Assembly (NCBI GenBank): GCA_023663505.1
Contig: JAMPHH010000056.1
Location: 1-21,686, forward strand
Reading direction: 5' to 3'
Length of the DNA stretch: 21,686 nt
DNA from: Muribaculum sp.
GTDB taxonomy: Bacteria; Bacillota; Clostridia; Lachnospirales; Lachnospiraceae
Below the pieces are notes generated by a model. The model was not told where the DNA came from. It saw nothing but the letters and a program-made list of their open reading frames with translations, and searched no databases. The translations under genes were made by a program, and so were the position numbers. How positions within the stretch are numbered: position 1 is the first letter of the stretch; the number at the start of each line of letters is the position of its first letter. This document shows, piece by piece, positions 1 to 6,718 of this stretch.

Positions 1-8
1 CGAGCTAT

Positions 9-28
9 ACCGTCTGACGGTTTAAACC
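9..28. repeat. Overlapping palindromes upstream of the HNH gene
   Basis: ACCGTC-t-GACGGT (9-21) is an interrupted palindrome. It overlaps the perfect palindrome GGTTTAAACC (19-28), so one GGT can pair either with the ACC before it or with the ACC after it. The site lies about 33 bases before the first start codon. It could be an operator for a helix-turn-helix regulator or a scar at an island edge. No protein that might bind it is encoded nearby. The palindromes are seen directly; any role is a guess. Confidence 0.35.
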
Positions 29-60
29 AGTGTATAATTGGGGTGGGATTTTAGGGTGGA

Positions 61-624
61 TTGAAAAATGGAAGTAAATTAGATGAAGAGATTTGGAATG
101 AGTTTAACGAAAAATGGGACAAATTAGCTTATGAAAGCGAAATGATACTAAAGTTATTAAAACAAGGAAAAACTTTAGATGATACAATTAGTATATGTGG
201 AACGGAAGTAGAACGAAATGTGAAAGTGCGAGTGAATCAAAGCTTTTTTCGATCCTCTGTTTTGGCGTCTTATGAAGGGAATTGTTGTATTACAGGATTG
301 TCAACTAAAGAATTATTGATTGCAAGTCACATAAAACCATGGCATATATGTAGTGCTGATGAAAAGGTTAATCCACATAATGGATTATGTCTGAATGCAC
401 TTCATGATATGGCATTTGATAAAGGATTCCTTACAATAGGAACTGACTACAAAATTTATATATCAAAAGACATTAAGGATATTTTTCAAGGAGAAACAGT
501 AAAAAGATATTTTGGATATTATGAAGGGAAGCCCATTGCTTTACCGGAGAAATTTGTTCCTGATAAATGCTTTTTAGAGTATCATAATGATATGGTTTTT
601 GAAAACTGGAAAAGGAACCTGTAA
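61..624 (+). CDS. HNH endonuclease (HNH_2 type), probably N-terminally truncated
   Basis: The protein has 187 residues. The HNH nuclease core is clear: a CCITG segment at 75-79, SHIKPW with His90, then NGLCLNALHD with Asn107 and His115, followed by AFDKG and a C-terminal FLEYHND tail. This matches the HNH_2 group often found in restriction or defence islands. Relatives as I remember them are roughly 280-310 residues, with about 100 more residues before the KLDEEIWNEF segment. Here an in-frame TAG (52-54) lies just upstream, and the only available start is TTG at 61, behind a GGGTGGA-like binding site. The protein is therefore probably a truncated copy whose catalytic domain is intact. The gene is A+T rich compared with the ribosomal genes, which suggests transfer. 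Its end abuts the restriction-enzyme gene. The HNH assignment is firm; the truncation and any activity are inferred. Confidence 0.75.
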   Translation: MKNGSKLDEEIWNEFNEKWDKLAYESEMILKLLKQGKTLDDTISICGTEVERNVKVRVNQSFFRSSVLASYEGNCCITGLSTKELLIASHIKPWHICSADEKVNPHNGLCLNALHDMAFDKGFLTIGTDYKIYISKDIKDIFQGETVKRYFGYYEGKPIALPEKFVPDKCFLEYHNDMVFENWKRNL

Positions 625-625
625 A

Positions 626-1429
626 ATGGTAGAAGATATTTTGGATAAAATTGTAAATTATTCTTGTTTGTCATGGACTATAAATCGGAAATCTGATAAA
701 AATATTAGTGTAATAATACTTGAAGATACAACAGATATTTCCATGCAGATACAGGACACACATACAAATTATGTGAGAGATGTGGGATTTTCCATTAAAT
801 CAGAAGTAGGTAATGCCCCTACTTTGTTAAATGCGGGAAAAACAACCAATTTCATATATAAAATTGAGGGCATTACAAGTGAGCAGGCAGAGGAAATCAA
901 TAGCATTGATACCAGAAATAAAATTATTGATAGAATGGCTAAGATTAGAGAGTATGGCGGAAAAATAGAGTTTTGTGGAATGAGTCATGATGGGTTTAAG
1001 AGAAACCTTATTATGGTGGATAGCAGTATGCCAGGGATCATTGCAAATATGTTATTGTACTTTTACGATGAAGATATTAAGGATTGCAAAACATTAGTAA
1101 AACTGATTGGAGAGCGGGACCCGTTAGGTTATGGAGATGCCGCAATGTATGAATATAAATTTAAGAAGTTTTTATGTTCCTGTGCTTTGGGGATGAAGCC
1201 TGCAAAGGTTTGGGACGGATTGGACGAAGCGAATGGCGGGTATATCATTGTTAAGGCAGATGGAGAAATATTGGCTTACCATATTTACAATCGCAATTCC
1301 TTTGAGCAGTATTTGTTGGATAATACGATTTGTGAAAGAGCGTCTACTTCCAGACATGAATATATGAGTTTGTATGAAGAAGATGGGGAAATGTATTTGA
1401 AATTGAATTTGCAAGTGAGGTTTAAATAG
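626..1429 (+). CDS. HpaII-family restriction endonuclease, N-terminally truncated
   Basis: The protein has 267 residues from the ATG at 626, which follows an AAAGGAA binding site and begins one base after the HNH stop codon. The segment GFSIKS (54-59) followed by a TLLNAGKTTNFIYKI-like block, and the C-terminal run STSRHEY...YEEDGEMYLKLNLQVRF, are the conserved landmarks I associate with HpaII-type enzymes (CCGG cutters). GFSIKS may carry catalytic residues of a PD-(D/E)XK-like fold. HpaII itself is about 358 residues, so roughly 90-100 N-terminal residues are missing. The frame stays open upstream to 587, inside the HNH gene, and that stretch also resembles the family. No cytosine methyltransferase is seen in the window, so an active full-length enzyme would be dangerous to the host; an inactive remnant is more likely. 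Family assignment is from remembered sequence features and was not searched. Confidence 0.65.
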   Translation: MVEDILDKIVNYSCLSWTINRKSDKNISVIILEDTTDISMQIQDTHTNYVRDVGFSIKSEVGNAPTLLNAGKTTNFIYKIEGITSEQAEEINSIDTRNKIIDRMAKIREYGGKIEFCGMSHDGFKRNLIMVDSSMPGIIANMLLYFYDEDIKDCKTLVKLIGERDPLGYGDAAMYEYKFKKFLCSCALGMKPAKVWDGLDEANGGYIIVKADGEILAYHIYNRNSFEQYLLDNTICERASTSRHEYMSLYEEDGEMYLKLNLQVRFK

Positions 1430-1528
1430 TCATAGTATGGGTAACTTGATTATTGTCTTTTTGACCTGTCTCGATAAGAGATAATCTTGGTGGGTATGCA
1501 GTGACGATAACTATACCACATTTAGATA
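1430..1528 (+). other. Unassigned spacer after the restriction-enzyme gene
   Basis: This short A+T-rich stretch holds a small open run in one frame (about 1458-1541, ending in TAA) with a GGYAVTITIPHLDSDK-like translation. I cannot place it in a family. It may be a further scrap of a disrupted gene. No promoter, RNA gene or convincing terminator is seen. Confidence 0.3.
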
Positions 1529-1828
1529 GTGATAAACGCTAAATTGTATAACCCAAAACCGGCAAATGTTTTCTTTAAGAGTGGTATGATAGAGGCACGG
1601 GGCAGAGGGTTTGACAAGATTAAGGAGGCATGTGCAAAGTATGACGGTCATCTGCCAGAATACAATATAAGTGCCTCCGGAATTATGGCGCTATGCAAGG
1701 CGTGTGATAAGTATATGGAATTACTGAATGGTAAATCACATCCTGTTCACGATGAACAAGATGATGAACAAGATATAATCATTCAAAAAGTTGCAATGTG
1801 TCACAACTTTTGCTGCACAACTTTTTGA
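1529..1828 (+). pseudogene. C-terminal fragment of a Schlafen/AlbA-type ATP-binding regulator
   Basis: The reading frame (99 codons from a GTG) encodes KLYNPKPANVFFKSGMIEARGRGFDKI, closely resembling the conserved segment near the end of proteins annotated as AlbA_2/HATPase_c_4 or RecG-like transcriptional regulators, where the pattern is NP..A..FF..G.IE.WGRG...I. Those proteins are usually 400-500 residues with an N-terminal DNA-binding AlbA domain, and that whole part is absent. Downstream, HDEQDDEQD resembles the T/D-E-Q repeats that precede the winged-helix tail in such proteins, but the frame then runs into CHNFCCTTF and stops, inside a repeat. The fragment is thus broken at both ends. 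There is no proper binding site before the GTG. I regard it as a pseudogene remnant in the island. Confidence 0.65.
1784..1827. repeat. 10-bp inverted repeat at the end of the regulator fragment
   Basis: CAAAAAGTTG (1784-1793) is exactly inverted as CAACTTTTTG (1818-1827). Between them lies a second CACAACTTTT (1802-1811), so the left arm can pair with either right arm. The short-loop version, AAAAGTTG with CAACTTTT, could act as a weak terminator just before the SNF2 promoter. The repeat also marks where homology of the regulator fragment stops, so it may be a trace of an inserted or excised element. Confidence 0.45.
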
Positions 1829-1848
1829 AAAATGCTTTTAATTCAATA

Positions 1849-1877
1849 TTGTACTTTCTTACAAACTTGTATATAAT
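1849..1877 (+). promoter_or_regulatory. Sigma-A promoter for the SNF2-SWIM genes
   Basis: The -35 element TTGTAC (1849-1854) and the perfect -10 element TATAAT (1872-1877) are 17 bases apart. They lie about 90 bases before the SNF2 start codon, in an A+T-rich gap, and this leaves an untranslated leader of roughly 85 bases in which I see no clear structure. It is the only good promoter between the accessory island and the helicase gene. Confidence 0.7.
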
Positions 1878-1968
1878 GGATAGACGAGGGCATAGGAATT
1901 CGTATCCGTCCGTATGACTATCATAATTAAGGGTACGGAACAGGGCTTTATATACAGAGGTACATAAG

Positions 1969-4581
1969 ATGAAGCAGAGAGAACAGCAGACACAACTGCA
2001 CTTTAGATTTGTGGAAAAAGGTTTCGTGTTAGATGAGCAGGAGGGAGAATATCCGAAGGATCTCCTTACATGGAAAGAGCAATTTGACTCCGACGGCTGG
2101 AGGGCTGTCTATACAATCGGGTTTGAGAAAAAGCCGGAGTGGCTGGACGCCGCCGGTTGTTTTTTATATCAGATAGCAAACGGTTTTCAGGAGCTTTTGG
2201 CACAGACTCCCGATTTGGAGGTGGCGCGGGAGAAGGTCGAGATTATCCCGGATGACAATATGTTGGAGCGGCTTTTGGATTCCGTGCCGTTTACATTGGG
2301 TTCGGAGCATGTGACTGAGGATTGGCTGAAGGCGGCGTTTGAGAGACTGCAATTGGTTTTTGCGGAAGACATTGTGGATTTTGACGGGACGGTTGCCCTT
2401 TATCTGGCGGATAAAAGTCAGCAGCTTCGCGTTCCGGAGAGGGTATTTTTTCATCTGGTGGAGAGTAAGGAGGAAAGATACCCCTTTGCGTTCCTCGCAA
2501 CCTATGCCACAAAGGATGAAAATGACAAGGTACGTCATATGCCGCTGCAGTATGCGCTGACAGAGTATCAGTCGGAGAGGGACAAGCTGTTGGAGCTGTT
2601 GTCCTGCTTAAACCGGGCGTCCGAGATATCGCCGCTCATAGGAGAATTCGTGGAAAAGGGGGAACTGTTTCATCCGCTTCGCCTTACTTCTGAGGAGGCT
2701 TATCAAATATTGAAGGCTGTGCCACAGATAGAGGAGGCGGGAATTGTCTGCCGTATACCGAACTGGTGGAGAAAAAATGCATATGGAGTTTCATTGTCCG
2801 TGAATTTAGGGGAGAAGAAGCCTCCGATGCTGGGACTTGACACGATTTTGGGAATGGTGCCGCAGCTTGTGGTAGATGGTGTGCCTTTGACGCGCGGTGA
2901 AATTGAAGAGCTGCTTCGACGGACAGAGGGGCTTGCATTTTTAAAAGGGAAATGGGTTGAGGTAGATCATGACAAGCTGCAAAAGCTGTTAGCGGAGATG
3001 GAAAATTACAATGGCGAGTTGACTCTGCTGCAGGCTTTGCGCATGGGCTTGGAGGAACAGCCGAGAGGCAGCGCGGATGTCGGTATGGTGGTGACCAACG
3101 GGGCTTGGTTGTCCAAGCTGCTGCAGGATTTAAGAATGCCTCGGAGGATTCGTTCGGCGGTTGTTCCGAAGTCTTTCCGCGCGACTCTTCGCCCTTATCA
3201 GAAGGACGGGTTTACATGGCTTGATTATATGGACAAGCTGAATCTGGGCGCTTGTCTGGCGGATGATATGGGACTTGGCAAGACTGTTCAGGTGTTGGCT
3301 TTTTTGGAGAAGCTGCGCAAGGCGAAGAAGGAGGCGCGTATACTGTTGGTTGTTCCCGCGTCGCTGTTGGGAAACTGGCAGAGGGAGGCAGAAAAGTTTG
3401 CACCATTGATGCCGTATACGATTCTTCATGGGAGCAGTGCGAAGCTGTTGGGAAGTCGGATCAAGGAGGAGCAGAGCTTTCTGACTATCACGACCTATGG
3501 AATGGCGGCGCGGATTGAGGAGCTTGAGGGTATACAGTGGGACTGTCTGATTCTGGACGAGGCACAGGCAATCAAGAATCCGGTCGCCAAGCAGACTAAG
3601 CGGATTAAAGCCCTGAAAAGCAAGATGCGTATTGCCATGACGGGAACGCCGATAGAAAACGATTTGACCAATCTCTGGTCGTTGTTTGATTTCCTGAATA
3701 AAGGCTTGTTGGGAAGCTCGGCACAGTTTCATGAGTATTGCAAAGGGTTGGAGGAGCACCCTGAAGGGTATGCGAGATTAAAAGCCATGATTGCCCCGTT
3801 TATGCTGCGCCGCGTAAAAACGGATAAGGAGATTATTTCTGATCTGCCGGACAAGCTTGAGCAGGTGGATTATGTAGAGCTTTCAGGAAAACAAAAGGTG
3901 TTGTACCGCAAATATGTCACAGAGCTTGCTGCTAAGCTTGGGGAGACGAAAGGTATGCAGCGAAGGGGACTGGTGCTGGCGTCGCTTACCAAGCTAAAGC
4001 AGATTTGTAATCACCCGGATCAGTATCTTGGACAAACGGCATACGATTGTAAAGATAGTGGAAAATTTGAGATGCTTCGCGAGGTGTGCGAAACCATTTA
4101 TGAGAAACGTGAGAGGGTGCTTGTATTCACCCAGTTTAAGGAGATCACATCGTATCTGGATGAATTTTTGGCAGGGATTTTCCGGTGTCGCGGCTATGTC
4201 CTTCATGGAGGAACCCGCGTCAGCAAGAGGAATGAAATTGTGGAAGCGTTTCAGGGTGAGAAATATGTTCCATACATCGTTTTGTCTGTAAAAGCAGGAG
4301 GAACAGGACTGAATCTGACGAATGCAAGTCACGTGATCCATTTTGACAGATGGTGGAATCCCGCGGTGGAGAATCAGGCGACTGACCGCGCTTACCGTAT
4401 CGGACAGAAGAATAATGTCATGGTTCATAAGCTGGTATGCAAGGGAACGATTGAAGAAAAAATCGACGAGATGATTGAATCCAAAAAGGAGCTCGCTGAA
4501 AATGTGATTGGAAGCGGCGGAGAAAGCTGGATTACTGAGATGAGTAACGAGGAGCTGTTGTCCGTCTTGACGTTGGATTAG
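1969..4581 (+). CDS. SNF2-family helicase/ATPase (YwqA-like)
   Basis: An 870-residue SWI2/SNF2-type translocase. Residues 1 to about 230 are not recognised. About 235-370 matches the bacterial SNF2-associated (DUF3670-type) region, with a GEIEELLRRTEGLAFLKGKW-like segment. The motor follows: RPYQKDGFTWL, Walker A DDMGLGKT (432-439), VVPASLLGNW, DEAQ box (530-533), MTGTPIEND, and in the second RecA lobe FTQF, LHGGT, SVKAGGTGLNLT and QATDRAYRIGQ (803-813). All ATPase motifs are intact, so it should hydrolyse ATP and move on duplex DNA without true strand separation. The start has an AGAGG binding site. It is followed 11 bases later by a SWIM-domain protein, the same pairing as ywqA-ywqB of Bacillus subtilis, which suggests a shared job in DNA repair, replication or RNA polymerase clearance. 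The specific role is not known. Confidence 0.92.
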   Translation: MKQREQQTQLHFRFVEKGFVLDEQEGEYPKDLLTWKEQFDSDGWRAVYTIGFEKKPEWLDAAGCFLYQIANGFQELLAQTPDLEVAREKVEIIPDDNMLERLLDSVPFTLGSEHVTEDWLKAAFERLQLVFAEDIVDFDGTVALYLADKSQQLRVPERVFFHLVESKEERYPFAFLATYATKDENDKVRHMPLQYALTEYQSERDKLLELLSCLNRASEISPLIGEFVEKGELFHPLRLTSEEAYQILKAVPQIEEAGIVCRIPNWWRKNAYGVSLSVNLGEKKPPMLGLDTILGMVPQLVVDGVPLTRGEIEELLRRTEGLAFLKGKWVEVDHDKLQKLLAEMENYNGELTLLQALRMGLEEQPRGSADVGMVVTNGAWLSKLLQDLRMPRRIRSAVVPKSFRATLRPYQKDGFTWLDYMDKLNLGACLADDMGLGKTVQVLAFLEKLRKAKKEARILLVVPASLLGNWQREAEKFAPLMPYTILHGSSAKLLGSRIKEEQSFLTITTYGMAARIEELEGIQWDCLILDEAQAIKNPVAKQTKRIKALKSKMRIAMTGTPIENDLTNLWSLFDFLNKGLLGSSAQFHEYCKGLEEHPEGYARLKAMIAPFMLRRVKTDKEIISDLPDKLEQVDYVELSGKQKVLYRKYVTELAAKLGETKGMQRRGLVLASLTKLKQICNHPDQYLGQTAYDCKDSGKFEMLREVCETIYEKRERVLVFTQFKEITSYLDEFLAGIFRCRGYVLHGGTRVSKRNEIVEAFQGEKYVPYIVLSVKAGGTGLNLTNASHVIHFDRWWNPAVENQATDRAYRIGQKNNVMVHKLVCKGTIEEKIDEMIESKKELAENVIGSGGESWITEMSNEELLSVLTLD

Positions 4582-4592
4582 TAGGAGATGTT

Positions 4593-5324
4593 ATGAGTAG
4601 AAATTATTGGAATACAGGCGAGGATTATAGTCAGCCGAACGCGGCGCAGCTGCAGCGGAACGCAAGGCAGACCTTATTGAAGGAAAAGTCAAAGGGAAAG
4701 AGCATGGAGCCGGTTCTGATTCAGGGCAGAAATATCGTGAAAAGCTGGTGGGGACAGGCGTGGTGCAATAATTTGGAGAAATATGCGGATTATGAGAGCC
4801 GTCTGGAGCGGGGCAAGCGTTATGTGCGTACCGGAGCGGTTGTTGATCTTAAGATTCAAAAGGCGAAGGTTCTTGCCCGGGTTCAGGGGAGGCGGAAGAC
4901 ACCCTATAAAGTGGAGGTACGAATCAGTCCGTTGTCGGAGGAGAGATGCCAGTATGTCATTGAACGATGCGGGCGTAAAATCGAGAATCTGGAGCGGTTG
5001 GTAAACGGTGATTTTCCGGAGGAGTTAAAGGAGTTGTTTCTGGGAGAACAGGGGCTTTTTCCCGAGCCGAAGGAAATAAGCTTTGACTGCAGTTGTCCGG
5101 ATTGGGCGATTTTGTGCAAGCATGTTGCTGCCGTTTTATATGGAATAGGGGCAAGGTTTGATGAGAACCCGTTACTGTTTTTTGAACTCCGCGGACTTGA
5201 TGTAGGACGTTTGGTTGATGTAACGTTGGCAAATCGTGTTGAAAGTATGCTTGCAAATGCAGATATGTCAAGTGAGCGTATTATTGCAGAGGATAACTGG
5301 AAGGAATTATTTGGTGTGCTTTAG
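4593..5324 (+). CDS. SWIM zinc-finger protein (YwqB-like)
   Basis: The protein has 243 residues. The SWIM signature CxC-x6-CxH is present at Cys166, Cys168, Cys175 and His177, followed by a hydrophobic helix (VAAVLYGIG) and FELRGLD. This zinc-binding fold usually mediates DNA or protein contact. The N-terminal half is basic and holds KSWWGQAWCNNLE, YVRTGAV and a short beta-rich stretch (VLARVQG), as in the SWIM proteins that accompany bacterial SNF2 helicases. The start is ATG 4593, behind AGGAG at 4583-4587 and 11 bases after the helicase stop, so the two genes are translated from one message. It is probably the partner or targeting subunit of the helicase. Family assignment is firm; the role is inferred from pairing. 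Confidence 0.88.
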   Translation: MSRNYWNTGEDYSQPNAAQLQRNARQTLLKEKSKGKSMEPVLIQGRNIVKSWWGQAWCNNLEKYADYESRLERGKRYVRTGAVVDLKIQKAKVLARVQGRRKTPYKVEVRISPLSEERCQYVIERCGRKIENLERLVNGDFPEELKELFLGEQGLFPEPKEISFDCSCPDWAILCKHVAAVLYGIGARFDENPLLFFELRGLDVGRLVDVTLANRVESMLANADMSSERIIAEDNWKELFGVL

Positions 5325-5385
5325 GATATAACCTATAAATATGGAACAGAAAATTAATCCATAAAGGATCAGGTGGAAAAGGAAT

Positions 5386-6549
5386 ATGAAGTATGATTAT
5401 TTAATAGTGGGTGCGGGTTTATTCGGTTCCGTGTTTGCCCATGAAATGAAGAAGGCGGGGAAGCGGTGTCTCTGCATTGACAAGCGTGCAAATATCGGCG
5501 GCAATATCTATACGAGCGAGCAGAACGGCATACAGGTGCATAAGTATGGAGCTCATATTTTTCATACCTCCAATAAGGAGGTTTGGGAGTATGTCAATCA
5601 GTTTGCCGAGTTTAACAATTATATTAATTCGCCCATCGCGGTGTATCGGGACGAGACCTATAATATGCCTTTTAATATGAATACATTCAGTCGGATGTGG
5701 AATATACGGACGCCGGAGGAGGCTCGGGAGATCATTGAGAGACAGCGGGCGGAGTGTCAGGTGGAGGAGCCGCGGAATCTGGAGGAGCAGGCGTTGAAGC
5801 TGGTGGGGCGTGACGTGTATGAGAAGCTGGTGAAGGGCTATACGGAGAAGCAGTGGGGCAGAGACTGTAAGGAGCTTCCGGCGTTTATAATCAAGCGTCT
5901 TCCGGTAAGGTTTACTTATGACAATAATTATTTCACGGATCGTTATCAGGGGATTCCCGTAGGGGGGTATACCGCGATGGTGGAGAAGCTTTTGGAGGGA
6001 ACTCCGGTAAAGCTGGGGATTTCTTATGAGGAGTTTGTGAGGAAGACGGGCGCTAAGGTGCCGGGGCGCGGCGCGATGAATTGTTCCGGCGAGCTGGAGA
6101 GCACGGACAGGGCGGATTCTTTTGAGAAGGTGCTTTACACGGGAATGATTGATGATTATTTCCATTATGAGCTGGGAGCGTTGGAATGGCGTTCTCTGCG
6201 CTTCGAGGAGGAGACGTTGTCTGACTGTGATAATTATCAGGGGAATGCGGTGGTGAATTACACGGAGCGGGAGGTGCCGTACACGCGGATTATTGAGCAT
6301 AAGCATTTTGAATTTGGCACTGGTAAGGGCACTGTGATCACGAGGGAGTATCCGGCGGATTGGAAGCAGGGGGACGAGCCTTATTATCCGATTAATGACG
6401 AGAGGAATAATCGGTTGTTGGCGGAGTATCAGGAATTGGCGGCGAAGGAGCGGGGGGTTCTTTTCGGTGGCAGGTTGGGGCAATATAGGTATTATGATAT
6501 GGATAAGGTGATTGAGGCGGCGCTTTCTATGGTGAGGAGTGAGTTGTAG
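5386..6549 (+). CDS. glf: UDP-galactopyranose mutase
   Basis: A flavoenzyme that interconverts UDP-galactopyranose and UDP-galactofuranose for cell-surface glycans. The FAD-binding GAGLFG loop (9-14) begins the protein, followed by IDKRANIGGNIY and the YGAHIFHT segment. KQWG, RLPVRFTYDNNYF and YTRIIEHKHF carry the tryptophan and the two substrate-phosphate arginines of the family, and the end has GGRLGQYRYYDMD, which closes the flavin site. The length of 387 exceeds the usual 365-375 because of an extra stretch at about 219-246 (RKTGAKVPGRG...DRADSF), where most members have a short turn. The AAAAGGA binding site sits 5 bases before the ATG. The gene is 61 bases after the SWIM gene with no clear promoter of its own, so it may belong to the same transcript. 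rfbD at the other end of the window also makes an envelope sugar precursor. Confidence 0.95.
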   Translation: MKYDYLIVGAGLFGSVFAHEMKKAGKRCLCIDKRANIGGNIYTSEQNGIQVHKYGAHIFHTSNKEVWEYVNQFAEFNNYINSPIAVYRDETYNMPFNMNTFSRMWNIRTPEEAREIIERQRAECQVEEPRNLEEQALKLVGRDVYEKLVKGYTEKQWGRDCKELPAFIIKRLPVRFTYDNNYFTDRYQGIPVGGYTAMVEKLLEGTPVKLGISYEEFVRKTGAKVPGRGAMNCSGELESTDRADSFEKVLYTGMIDDYFHYELGALEWRSLRFEEETLSDCDNYQGNAVVNYTEREVPYTRIIEHKHFEFGTGKGTVITREYPADWKQGDEPYYPINDERNNRLLAEYQELAAKERGVLFGGRLGQYRYYDMDKVIEAALSMVRSEL

Positions 6550-6628
6550 AGGTTGGTATTGTGTATTGGTTTAGATGTATGGCACTCGCGAAGGGCTTGA
6601 ATGGTGTTGGCGTGGTGTGTGTTTGATA

Positions 6629-6683
6629 AATGCCAACACGAATCGCAACTTTCTGTATAAATGTTGCGTTTCGTGTTGGCATT
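6629..6683. terminator. Long hairpin between convergent glf and fliD-like genes
   Basis: The arms 6629-6649 and 6663-6683 (AATGCCAACACGAA...) pair over 21 bases with one mismatch, around a 13-base loop. The structure sits between the 3' ends of glf (80 bases away) and the minus-strand fliD-like gene (36 bases away), which is where a two-way terminator is expected. The tail after the stem is only weakly T-rich on both strands (ATTTATC on the minus strand), so it may work by RNA stability or convergence control rather than classic intrinsic termination. Confidence 0.6.
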
Positions 6684-6718
6684 CTTGAGGAAAAGCAAGT
6701 ATGAGACGAACTGCATGT

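Noticed and set aside
5419..6483. A 354-codon minus-strand frame opposite glf
   Set aside because: It shows low-complexity Leu/Arg/His-rich translation typical of antisense shadows, and glf on the other strand is fully supported by motifs.
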